A stretch of DNA of 64,000 nt from Thiodiazotropha sp040506775 (GTDB lineage: Bacteria > Pseudomonadota > Gammaproteobacteria > Chromatiales > Chromatiaceae). The stretch is from assembly GCA_040506775.1 (NCBI GenBank), contig JBEVWC010000016.1, forward strand, positions 8,556-72,555. Reading direction: 5' to 3'. The position numbers and the translations under genes are program-made. Under the pieces are notes generated by a model that was given only the letters and a program-made list of their open reading frames with translations, had not been told where the DNA came from and searched no databases. Of the stretch, positions 27,669 through 35,596 are shown one piece after another (position 1 is the stretch's first letter; each line of letters starts with the position of its first letter).

Positions 27669-27699
27669 GGCATCCCCTCCCGATGGGGGAGGGGATGCC
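27669..27699. repeat. Perfect 13-base inverted repeat
   Basis: GGCATCCCCTCCC and its exact complement are separated by a 5-base loop. It lies 30 bases after the 3' end of the Met-rich protein gene (minus strand). There is no T tract on either strand, so it is not a standard intrinsic terminator; it may be a 3' stabiliser. Confidence 0.6.
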
Positions 27700-27728
27700 C
27701 GTCGACTTGAGGGGATTGGAGAGCGGGT

Positions 27729-28685
27729 TTACTGCTCCGGATTCCAGAAGTTACCCTGACCGTAGGGTCCCGGTCCGTAACCATAGCCCGGTTGTCCATA
27801 GGGCATCATGCCGGGTTGTGACCAGCCCTGGGGTCCCATGCCTCGTCCCGGCCCCATACCCTGACCAGGCCCCATGCCCATTCCTTGCCCGGGTCCCATA
27901 CCCATTCCCTGCCCGGGTCCCATGCCCCGATGCCGTTGCATCATGGAATGACAGGCCGCACGCTGTTCATCGGTCATGCCCTGCATGATTTTCTGATGCT
28001 CAGCCCACTGCTCATCCATGGCCTGTTTGCGGGCCTCCCAGGGCGGGGTTTCCGGCATTTCGACGCCCATCTCTTCAGCCCGCTTGCGCATCTCCGCATA
28101 GCGCTCCTGACGGAAGGCATCACGCTCTTCCGGGGTCATGGACATCATCTTGTTGTGATGCTCCATACGCTCCTCCATGCTGGGGCGGACACTCTCCATG
28201 CGCGGGTCAGCCCAGGGCGGGGTCTCCGGCATTTCAACCCCCATCTCCTCGGCCCGTTTGCGCATCTCCGCGTAGCGTTCCTGACGATAGGCATCACGTT
28301 CTTCCGGAGTCATGGACATCATCTTGTTGTGCCGAGCCATGCGCTCCTCCATGCCGGGACGCATGCTGTTCATGCGCGATGCGGTCCAGGGCGAACGCTC
28401 GGGCAGCATGACTCCCGCCTCTTCCGCACGCTTGCGCAGAGCCTCGTACTGGGCGTCGAGCTCTTTCAGCCGTTGTGTACGGGGATCGTCGGGAGTTGCC
28501 GGTTCGCTGCTCGCGACACTGTCTTCACTGCTGCTCTCAACCGCGGCCGGCTCTGATGCACTGCTTTCCTCTGCGGCCGGTTCGCTGGCGCTGACGCCCT
28601 CCGTTGCCGCTTCCTCAGCCATCAGGGCTGCACTGAAAGGCAAGAGTGTTGCGACCGTCAGGGCCAACATTTTTTTCTTGTACAT
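27729..28685 (-). CDS. Exported Met-rich repeat protein of unknown function
   Basis: The 318-residue protein has a signal peptide (MYKKKMLALTVATLLPFSAALMA). An Ala/Ser/Glu-rich linker (24-68) follows, then about three repeats of some 59 residues with the pattern MTPEERDAYRQERYAEMRKRAEE and GVEMPETPPW. The tail is Gly/Met/Gln-rich with PGQGMGM units and a Tyr-Gly end. The repeats are charged helices that recall Spy/CpxP-like periplasmic proteins and some metal-binding proteins, but I recognise no family. The start at 28685 has GGAG upstream; the open frame to 28898 has none. Met, His and one Cys in the last repeat could bind Cu(I), which is a guess. Confidence 0.75.
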   Translation of the reverse strand: MYKKKMLALTVATLLPFSAALMAEEAATEGVSASEPAAEESSASEPAAVESSSEDSVASSEPATPDDPRTQRLKELDAQYEALRKRAEEAGVMLPERSPWTASRMNSMRPGMEERMARHNKMMSMTPEERDAYRQERYAEMRKRAEEMGVEMPETPPWADPRMESVRPSMEERMEHHNKMMSMTPEERDAFRQERYAEMRKRAEEMGVEMPETPPWEARKQAMDEQWAEHQKIMQGMTDEQRAACHSMMQRHRGMGPGQGMGMGPGQGMGMGPGQGMGPGRGMGPQGWSQPGMMPYGQPGYGYGPGPYGQGNFWNPEQ

Positions 28686-29088
28686 GCTCGATTCTCCTTC
28701 AATGTTCCAGAATTGGATTTTTTGTATTAATTGTAATGTGCGATCCCGGCAGTGCCGGCCGGGTCCCGCGGGAAACCTCGAACCGGGGTATGCCAACCCT
28801 TGCGAACCATGACGGGCCGGTGCTGCCATGGAACTGCGGATTGGACGATTCCATCCCTGGATGTTGTCTGCGCTGGCCGCCCGCCAAGAACCCGTCAATC
28901 AGCACGCCTCGGGTTGATGTTGCGATCATGGCAGCACACTGGCCTGATGTCCGCCCTGGGCTGCGGCAGCGCTCACATGGGAGGATAGAACATCCCAGCC
29001 ATCTGTAAACGCCCGGTTTGGATGGTAAATCCCCCCGGAACGGCAAAACCACCGCTCAACGGCGACGTTGTAACCTCACCACATGGGA
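28686..29088. other. Intergenic region upstream of the Met-rich protein gene
   Basis: About 400 bases with no credible gene. The part next to 28700-28740 is AT-rich and probably contains the promoter of the Met-rich protein gene. The rest has no repeat of the families found elsewhere. Confidence 0.4.
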
Positions 29089-29748
29089 TCAATTGACCGC
29101 CGAAGCCGGGGATTGCGCCGTTTCCTGATCTGATGTCGGCTGAGTCTCCTTCTGCAGGTTCTCCTCCTTGAGCTTGGCCACCTTGCCGGCCAGTTCAGCC
29201 AGCAGGCCGTCCATGCCCTGTGTCTTCACCAGGTTGCGGAACGAGGTGCGGTAGTTACTCACCAGACTGACCCCGTCCACGGTGACATCGTAGGCAAACC
29301 AGTCGTCATTCCGGTATCTAAGCTTGTAGCTCACCGGAAGTTCCTTGTTCGCAGACACGATGAAGGTTTGCACATCGGCCAGATTTCCCTTCAGGCGCTC
29401 CCGGCCCATGCGCACGGTTTGGTTGTCGTAACTGTCTACTGCTGAGAAATAGGTCTGCTCCAGGAGTTCCCGGAACAGCACGATGAACTGTTCACGCTGG
29501 GCCTCGGTGGCGGTACGCCAATTGGTGGCGAGAATGACCTGGGACATGGATTCGTAGTCGAAGCGCTTGCGGACCACGGCCTTGACCTGATCCCGGCGCT
29601 CGGTTTTGCTGAGGTTCGGGTCCTTTAGAAGCTCCAGGATTCGGTCAACCGTCTCCTTGACACGATCCGAAGGGCTGACATTGGCCGATGCCGGCAGGGT
29701 GAACGTCAGCAATAAAACAAAAACGAGTGATGCGACAGATCTGAACAT
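29089..29748 (-). CDS. mlaC: MlaC-family phospholipid-binding protein
   Basis: The 219-residue protein has a signal peptide ending at ASA and the MlaC/Ttg2D fold markers: RRDQVKAVVRKRFDYESMSQVIL, then REQFIVLFRELLEQTYFSAVDSYDNQ and VDGVSLVSNYRTSFRNLV. MlaC shuttles phospholipids between outer- and inner-membrane Mla complexes. The other mla genes are not adjacent, so this is a stand-alone copy. It lies downstream of a sensor gene on the same strand with a 140-base spacer. Confidence 0.9.
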   Translation of the reverse strand: MFRSVASLVFVLLLTFTLPASANVSPSDRVKETVDRILELLKDPNLSKTERRDQVKAVVRKRFDYESMSQVILATNWRTATEAQREQFIVLFRELLEQTYFSAVDSYDNQTVRMGRERLKGNLADVQTFIVSANKELPVSYKLRYRNDDWFAYDVTVDGVSLVSNYRTSFRNLVKTQGMDGLLAELAGKVAKLKEENLQKETQPTSDQETAQSPASAVN

Positions 29749-29888
29749 GGTTCCCTTGATCCCTTGTTTGATGGTGGGGTTTTTTAACCCGGCGGGTCAA
29801 ATTAAGACAACGACAGACAGCGATGGTGCGGCAGCATGGCCACATCCGGCAAGGTCCGGACCCTGATGTCCCACGGGAACATCCTATC

Positions 29889-31319
29889 CTACTCTTGCGT
29901 TACCTCTTGTGACAGAGTGCTGACGTCTTCTGATGAAGACTGCCCGGTTTCAGCCATGCGGCCATTGAAATCGCTCACATCCCAGCAGATCGCCACCCTT
30001 TGTCCCTCTCTGCCGTCCTTGCCATCGATATAGTGACTGAACTGCAAAAGGGTCTTCTCCCGGCCATCCGGCAGGCTGAAACTTAATTTCAAGCGACTCA
30101 CGGCCCGGTCATCATCATCGAACAGGGACTCCAGACTGTCCCGGTCCTGTTCAGCGAGCAGCTTCAGGATTGCCTCACGGGTGGGGGTGAAATCGGCCGC
30201 ATCAAGTGACAGCAGGCTGAACATTTCCTCGTCCCAGAGGCATTCACCACTCGCCGGGTACCAGCGCCAACTTGCGCTGGGCAGCAGGGCATTCATAAAC
30301 TCCGCCTGTTTCGACAACTCCTTGGTGCGGTGCCGGTAGCGCTTGGTCTTGTGTTTGAGATGCAGCAGCTTCTGTTTCAGCAACTCCTCACGGCGCCTTA
30401 AGCGCCTGATCGATCGTAGGGTTTTCTCCCGATGATGGGCGAGTCTGCGTTTTGACCGACGGGTCACGATCCACACCAGCAACAGACTCCAGATCACCCA
30501 CAGCAGGGTCCACAGGAGGAATCGTAGAAACCCGGATTCCCTGGGATGGGTATTTTCCACCCCGGGCCAGTTGCTCCAGACATCGTTGAGTTCATCCTCG
30601 TTGAACCGGTCGAGGGATTTCTGCAGCAGGGTATGCAGAGTCGGATTATCACGGGATGTGGCCAGAGCAATGTCCAGGGTGAGATCCAGGTCCTGCGCCT
30701 TTCTCAAACCTTCGTAGTGTCCCTCGCCACGCAGATAATCGACGCTTGCCGCATCCCCCAGATAGACCTGTGCCCGACCCGCCATCACTGCGCTCAGTGC
30801 CTGATCCAGGTCCTTGGCGGGAAGGGTGTGGGTGCCCGGCAGGTAATGGGGCAGGAACTCTTCCCAGATGCTTCCCGCCAGCACCGAAACCGTGAGACCG
30901 TCCATGGCCGACATACCCTGACCCTTGAGTGATCCCAGGGAATACAGGGCGGCCGGCAGGGTTACATAGGGACGGGAGAACTGCCAGTCCGGGGGACTCA
31001 GGGCGGTGTGCACAGTGGCCCCGATGAAATCCACCTCACCGGAACTCAGGGCATTGGCAAGTCGTTGATCATCCGGATACTGGACCAGATCGAGATAGAG
31101 TCCCAGTTTTGCGGCCAGCACCCGCAGATAATCCGCCGCCAGCCCCATCGGCTGACCGCTTTCGAAAAACAGGATTGGAGGGGTCATAGAGACCACCCCC
31201 ACCTTCAATTTCTGATGGTCATCCAACCAGGCCTTTTCGGCCATGTTGAAGCGTGACACCTGGGCGGATGCCGTGCCGGCCAGGAGCAGCCCCAGCAGAC
31301 ACAACCACAGCCATCGCAT
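29889..31319 (-). CDS. Solute-binding / coiled-coil / PAS membrane sensor lacking an output domain
   Basis: The 476-residue protein has a signal peptide, a periplasmic SBP_bac_3-type domain (LKVGVVSMTPPILFF ... GEVDFIGATVH ... YVTLPAALYSLGSL; about 20-265) and a membrane helix (about 285-307). A very basic coiled coil (Arg/Lys-rich, 310-355) and a PAS-like domain (SWRWYPASGECLWDEEMF; about 362-455) follow, then it stops. No histidine kinase, GGDEF or EAL domain follows, and only 140 bases separate it from mlaC, so no downstream output domain was lost by a frameshift. The ATG at 31319 has AAGG at 6 bases; 31325 is an alternative. Confidence 0.8.
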   Translation of the reverse strand: MRWLWLCLLGLLLAGTASAQVSRFNMAEKAWLDDHQKLKVGVVSMTPPILFFESGQPMGLAADYLRVLAAKLGLYLDLVQYPDDQRLANALSSGEVDFIGATVHTALSPPDWQFSRPYVTLPAALYSLGSLKGQGMSAMDGLTVSVLAGSIWEEFLPHYLPGTHTLPAKDLDQALSAVMAGRAQVYLGDAASVDYLRGEGHYEGLRKAQDLDLTLDIALATSRDNPTLHTLLQKSLDRFNEDELNDVWSNWPGVENTHPRESGFLRFLLWTLLWVIWSLLLVWIVTRRSKRRLAHHREKTLRSIRRLRRREELLKQKLLHLKHKTKRYRHRTKELSKQAEFMNALLPSASWRWYPASGECLWDEEMFSLLSLDAADFTPTREAILKLLAEQDRDSLESLFDDDDRAVSRLKLSFSLPDGREKTLLQFSHYIDGKDGREGQRVAICWDVSDFNGRMAETGQSSSEDVSTLSQEVTQE

Positions 31320-31912
31320 GTACATCCTTGATCTCTCCCTCTCTGACTCTGTTCGACGACCCCGTTTCCGTCGACGACCGCAATCCCGAACACCCATGAC
31401 ACACGGCTCCGGACATTGCGTACACCCGACTATTCCACGAACCGCGTGGCGTGCCAAGTCATCGCAACCCGGATAGCGGGATTGCCAACGGCCGCACAGA
31501 AACCGGTCACACAAAACCTGCCACCCCGGCGTCCACCCTGATTGGGCCCCTCAGGCCCTCGCTCCTGCTCGCCCACTCGGAGTCCTGGAGGGCAACTAAT
31601 CAGCCAACGTTCAATAACTTGCAAAATATACCAACTTGCCAGGAGGTTGACAGATCATTGGCATCAGTGTGATAAACAGTTCCCCATGCGGGGGATCGGT
31701 GGTTCCACTGCGACGAGTGGAAAATGCAAGCAGCCCTGACAGATGGTGTACGAGGCGCACTACGCCGCTTGAGCCCCGTTTGCATCTGCCGATAGGCATA
31801 CCGGAGTGGATTGAAACCCGGGATTGCGCCGATCCGGGTAGAATTTGCACAGCCCGCACAATCAACCCCGCGGACAAACCACGGCTTCGAATATCACCGG
31901 ACCCCAACCTTG
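31320..31912. other. Divergent intergenic region between the PAS sensor and tsaC
   Basis: About 590 bases without a credible coding frame. It holds a probable sigma-70 promoter on the plus strand (31647-31676). Otherwise I see nothing that can be named. Confidence 0.4.
31647..31676 (+). promoter_or_regulatory. Probable sigma-70 promoter upstream of tsaC
   Basis: Perfect -35 TTGACA (31647-31652), an 18-base spacer and GATAAA (31671-31676; four of six matches). It would start transcription near 31683, leaving a leader of about 230 bases before tsaC or an independent short RNA. Confidence 0.4.
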
Positions 31913-32482
31913 ATGACAGCCCAGCAGATCCATCCCTGGCACCTTCGCCTGGCCCGGCAGGTCATACATGCCGGGGGTTTGATCGCCTATCCCACGGAGG
32001 CGGTGTTCGGCCTTGGCTGCCACCCCCTCGATCACCACGCGGTGAGCCGTCTCCTGAAACTCAAGAATCGTCCGGTGGAAAAAGGCCTGATCCTGATCTC
32101 CGACAGTTTCGAGCGCCTCCAACCCTTCCTTCAGCCCCTGCCGGAAGCGCGCAACCGCTTACTCATGGAGAGCTGGCCCGGCCCCGCCACCTGGCTGGTA
32201 CCCGCAGCCCCCACCACCCCCTATTGGCTCACGGGCAAGCACGCGACCCTGGCGGTCAGGGTCACCGGCCATCCCCTGGCGGCGGCGCTCTGCCGGATCG
32301 CAGGCACCCCGCTGGTTTCCACCAGCGCCAACCTGAGCGGCCGTCCGCCGGCACGCACCGCGTTACAGGTGAGATTGCGCTGCGCCGGGAATATCGACCT
32401 GGTTGTTCACGGACGCACCGGTACACTTGATCGCCCGACAGTCATCCGCGACGCCCTCAGTGGCGTCGTAATCAGGGCCTGA
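31913..32482 (+). CDS. tsaC: Threonylcarbamoyl-AMP synthase TsaC (Sua5/YciO/YrdC)
   Basis: TsaC makes threonylcarbamoyl-AMP from threonine, bicarbonate and ATP for the t6A37 modification of ANN-decoding tRNAs. The 189-residue protein is a single YrdC domain with the conserved IAYPTEAVFGLGC motif, LKLKNRPVEKGLILI, the WPGPATWLVPA segment, TLAVRVTGHPL and PLVSTSANLSGRPPA. The ATG at 31913 fits the family; the open frame upstream to 31811 gives no conserved residues. Length matches E. coli TsaC (190). Confidence 0.95.
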   Translation: MTAQQIHPWHLRLARQVIHAGGLIAYPTEAVFGLGCHPLDHHAVSRLLKLKNRPVEKGLILISDSFERLQPFLQPLPEARNRLLMESWPGPATWLVPAAPTTPYWLTGKHATLAVRVTGHPLAAALCRIAGTPLVSTSANLSGRPPARTALQVRLRCAGNIDLVVHGRTGTLDRPTVIRDALSGVVIRA

Positions 32483-32532
32483 GACCATAGGTGGCCGGTT
32501 GAGCATTCGCCAAGTCAGGAAAACGCGGCACG

Positions 32533-32559
32533 AAAAAAAACCCACCCTGGGGGGGTGGG
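32533..32559 (-). terminator. Intrinsic terminator on the minus strand downstream of the thioredoxin gene
   Basis: On the minus strand, a CCCACCC / GGGTGGG stem with a 5-base loop is followed by eight T residues. It is about 207 bases after the thioredoxin gene stop. The AT-rich sequence between has no coding frame and may be a long 3' region. Confidence 0.78.
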
Positions 32560-32765
32560 CTTAAAGCGCTTGTTTATCAGCGCCGGAGGAGGATCGAAAC
32601 CATCAAGTACTCTTACCCCTTACAACGGCGGCGTGAACAAAAACTTTAATTTGTGGGTGTTTACCGGACCAAGCCAGGATCAGTATCTATAACTTATTGA
32701 ATATTATGTAATATTAAAGCTGTCGAAACGTCAAACTCCACCCTGGACAGATCCCTGGAACGAAT

Positions 32766-33161
32766 TTAAGTCACATCCTGACCGTCCGAAACCGTGGCGA
32801 CACCCTGTGGGCCAAGATGTTCGCTGATCCAGTCCCGCAGCCAGTGACTCTGACGGGAGCCATGAAATCGACCGATCTCCTCCCCGTCACGGAACAGAAT
32901 CACGGTGGGAAAGCCCCGCAAACGGTAGTGCCCGGCCAGACGCATGTTGTCATCCACCTCCACCTTGGCCAGTACCACCCGCCCCTCCAGCTCACCGATC
33001 ACCCGCTCCAGAGCCGGGGCCAGGGAGAGGCAGGGAGCACACCATTCAGCCCAGAAATCGACCATCACCGGCTGCACGTGGGAGGCCTGTACGACCCGTT
33101 CCTGGAAGGTCGCTTCCTCAACGGAGTAGATTGCCGGATTTGGCTCGGATGCGCTTTTCAT
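32766..33161 (-). CDS. Thioredoxin-like protein
   Basis: The 131-residue protein has a thioredoxin fold with the active site WCAPC in VDFWAEWCAPCLSL, the cis-Pro motif GFPTVILFRDGEEIGRF and a short N-terminal extension (NPAIYSVEEATFQERVV) like that of the YbbN group. It reduces disulfides or acts in redox chaperoning in the cytoplasm. The first and second active-site Cys are both present. A GTG three codons upstream (33170) is possible, but the ATG at 33161 has AGAGG at 8 bases. It is divergent from hemB. Confidence 0.92.
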   Translation of the reverse strand: MKSASEPNPAIYSVEEATFQERVVQASHVQPVMVDFWAEWCAPCLSLAPALERVIGELEGRVVLAKVEVDDNMRLAGHYRLRGFPTVILFRDGEEIGRFHGSRQSHWLRDWISEHLGPQGVATVSDGQDVT

Positions 33162-33293
33162 GGTGAACACCTCTCCCCGTGGCTGCTTCGACCGGGTTGA
33201 ACATGAATCGGATGGAGCGGGTATGATAAGTTATTCCCGGCATCCGGCAACCGGATTCCGCAAATACCGATCCACAGCCGAGTCGAGGAACCC

Positions 33294-34304
33294 ATGTCCA
33301 GCCACTACCGCCGCGCCGAATTTCCCGCCACCCGCATGAGACGCCTGCGGCGTCATGAATTCTCCCGGCGCCTGGTCAGGGAAACCCTCGTCACCCCGGC
33401 GGATTTCATCTACCCGGTGTTCGTCCTCGAGGGTCAGGGACAGCGGGAGGCCGTCCCGTCCATGCCGGGAGTGGAACGCCTGAGCATCGATCTGTTGGTT
33501 GAGGAAGCCCGCCTGGCTCACAGCCTTGGAATTCCCGCCATGGCCCTGTTCCCCGTGACCCCCCTGTCGGCGAAAAGCGAAGACGCCTGTGAGGCCTACA
33601 ACCCGGACGGCCTGGCACAGCGGGCGGTACGCGCGCTCAAGGACGCGGTTCCGGAGTTGGGAGTGATCACCGATGTAGCCCTCGACCCCTTCACCACCCA
33701 TGGCCAGGACGGTCTGATCGACGCCACCGGCTATGTGCTGAACGACGAAACCAAGGAGGTGCTGGTGCGCCAGGCCCTGTCCCACGCGGCGGCCGGAGCG
33801 GATGTGGTGGCCCCCTCGGACATGATGGACGGACGAATCGGCGCAATCCGCGAGGCACTCGAGCAGGAGGGACATATCCATACCCTGATCCTCGCCTACG
33901 CAGCCAAGTACGCTTCCAGCTTCTACGGACCGTTTCGTGACGCGGTGGGCTCCGCCGCCAATCTGGGCGGAGGCAACAAATACAGCTACCAGATGGACCC
34001 CGCCAACAGCAACGAGGCGTTGCACGAAGTCGGCCTGGACCTGCAGGAGGGCGCCGACATGGTGATGGTCAAACCGGGCATGCCCTACCTGGACATCGTG
34101 CGCCGGGTGAAAGAAACCTTCCAGGTCCCCACCTTCGCCTACCAGGTCAGCGGCGAATACGCCATGCTCAAGGCCGCCGCACAGAACGGCTGGCTGGATG
34201 AAAAGGCAGTGGTGCTGGAATCCCTGCTGTGCATCAAGCGCGCAGGCTGCGACGGCATCCTCACCTACTTCGCCAGGCAGGCGGCGCAGTGGCTGAACGA
34301 TTGA
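33294..34304 (+). CDS. hemB: Delta-aminolevulinic acid dehydratase (porphobilinogen synthase)
   Basis: HemB joins two molecules of 5-aminolevulinate to porphobilinogen in tetrapyrrole synthesis. The 336-residue protein has the Schiff-base lysines in YAAKYASSFYGPFR and DMVMVKPGMPYLD. The metal-site loop reads ITDVALDPFTTHGQDG; Asp and Thr replace the cysteines of Zn2+ enzymes, so this is the Mg2+/K+-type also found in Pseudomonas. The start has GAGG 6 bases upstream. Confidence 0.98.
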   Translation: MSSHYRRAEFPATRMRRLRRHEFSRRLVRETLVTPADFIYPVFVLEGQGQREAVPSMPGVERLSIDLLVEEARLAHSLGIPAMALFPVTPLSAKSEDACEAYNPDGLAQRAVRALKDAVPELGVITDVALDPFTTHGQDGLIDATGYVLNDETKEVLVRQALSHAAAGADVVAPSDMMDGRIGAIREALEQEGHIHTLILAYAAKYASSFYGPFRDAVGSAANLGGGNKYSYQMDPANSNEALHEVGLDLQEGADMVMVKPGMPYLDIVRRVKETFQVPTFAYQVSGEYAMLKAAAQNGWLDEKAVVLESLLCIKRAGCDGILTYFARQAAQWLND

Positions 34305-34424
34305 ACAACATCGAGGTTACGTGGGGAAATTTCAACAATCGGTTGTCAAATCAACCGTGAATTCTGGATCAAGGAGCCCGCATGACGCGCGATTTGTGGA
34401 CTTTATGACCGTCACATTTGCTCG

Positions 34425-35198
34425 AAAAGCTATGATTTGATTCCCTGTTCAGCGTATTACAAACCCCTGTTTGCACGCGGGTCTATCTCACCACGAAGGA
34501 CACGAAGGATCATAGAAACGAAACGCTTGAGCGGCCCGACGCCTCGTTCCCAGTTCCGCGTGGGAACGAAACGAACCATAGGGATCTTTGGATGCTTGCA
34601 GACTGGCAAAATCGACATCCGTTGCGGGTCCCGGCTTCCGCTTCGCTACAACCGGGCTACACGGGTGAGGCTTATGCCTCTTGAGATTCCCGTTTGTCCC
34701 GAGCGAGAAGCGCAGCAAAAACCGATCAGCGGGGCTGGCTGTTTGAGCGCAGCGAGTTCCAGCCCCGCCGGTTTTTGTGAGCATCGCAGCGGTCCCCGAA
34801 GGGGCGGGTCAGTCGGGCGCCCTTTCTTTTGGCGCAAAAAGAAAAGTGACTCGCCCAGGAGGGCGAAACCGGCGATATCCGGTATGAGGAGAACAGCGAT
34901 TGAGAGCAATCAGATCCGTTGCTCCCTTAGATCCTCCCTTCCACGACCTGGGGGCAGTACCCAAACGAGCGACTTTGTGAACCAGCGTTCCCGGATAGGG
35001 AGAGGATGATCCAATGCCGATGAGCATAGCGAAAAAGCTATGATTTTCATCACTGTGCAGCATATTACAAACCCCGGTTCGCCGAGGTATTGCCCGGTTC
35101 GATGTGTTTGCATTAGCCTAGGTCTGCATTCCCACGCAGAGCGTGGGAACGAGGCGAAACCATAGGGATCACTGGATGCTTGCAGACTAGCAAACGCA
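34425..35198. repeat. Composite repeat region after hemB: direct repeats, palindromes and a long inverted repeat
   Basis: Two imperfect direct copies of about 170-190 bases lie at 34425-34613 and 35032-35198. Both begin with AAAAGCTATGATTT, contain GCNTATTACAAACCCC and a CGTTCCCA...TGGGAACG palindrome, and end with CCATAGGGATC..TGGATGCTTGCAGACT. Between them are a CTTCCGCTTCGCTACAACCG unit (34628-34660), an inverted repeat CAAAAACCG...CGGTTTTTG (34716-34777) enclosing CGGGGCTGG/CCAGCCCCG, and a CTTTCTTTT-GGCGC-AAAAAGAAAAG palindrome near 34822. The latter pair resembles a repeat common between genes in many proteobacteria. No protein gene is supported between 34305 and 35223. Confidence 0.7.
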
Positions 35199-35223
35199 CT
35201 ATCTATTCACGCCATTGGCAAAT

Positions 35224-35505
35224 ATGAAAAGCGTAGAAGAAGAGTTCAAAAAATTTGCAGATGAAGTCAATCATCTCTGTACTCATATAAGTGTAAGAGA
35301 AGATGAAAACGGCCCGTATATTTTTGCTCTTGGGCTAAAAAACACACATACCTTGCAGGTACGTAAACTGCCCTCCGATTATGTCCTTGAACTCTGGCAT
35401 GGTGAAAATGCAGAGGTAGAGACTATCGTGGAAGAGTCCCGTTATCGTGACAGTAGATCTGCATTCAATAGGGCAAGAAAATGGCTAGAGCGCGATACCC
35501 TGTAA
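35224..35505 (+). CDS. Small orphan protein in a low-GC patch
   Basis: This 93-residue acidic protein (MKSVEEEFKKFADEV start) is encoded by DNA that is clearly richer in A and T than the neighbours. I do not recognise the family. It has no signal peptide, membrane segment or known motif. An upstream in-frame TTG (35215) is possible but the ATG at 35224 is preferred. Coding character is suggested by the sensible amino-acid composition and the lack of stops in an AT-rich setting. Its place directly after a repeat cluster hints at recent acquisition. Confidence 0.6.
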   Translation: MKSVEEEFKKFADEVNHLCTHISVREDENGPYIFALGLKNTHTLQVRKLPSDYVLELWHGENAEVETIVEESRYRDSRSAFNRARKWLERDTL

Positions 35506-35563
35506 CAACAACCAAAGGCTAGCTGCTACTAAACAGTTGTGAACAACTAAAGTAGTATTCCGA

Positions 35564-35590
35564 ATTAAAAATTCAACATTAAAAATTCAA
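35564..35590. repeat. Short AT-rich tandem repeat just upstream of aroE
   Basis: ATTAAAAATTCAA occurs twice, separated by a single C, followed by a partial third copy (AAAACTC) up to the aroE start. The aroE ATG consequently has no visible Shine-Dalgarno sequence. Confidence 0.7.
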
Positions 35591-35596
35591 AACTCA

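Noticed and set aside
32560..32765. AT-rich segment before the minus-strand terminator as a small RNA gene
   Set aside because: The sequence upstream of the terminator has no convincing promoter or conserved hairpins; it can be explained as the 3' region of the thioredoxin message.
34646..34909. 87-codon minus-strand frame in the repeat block as a protein gene
   Set aside because: This translation comes from a dispersed repeat known to give similar spurious proteins in many proteobacterial genomes; no ribosome site or context supports it.
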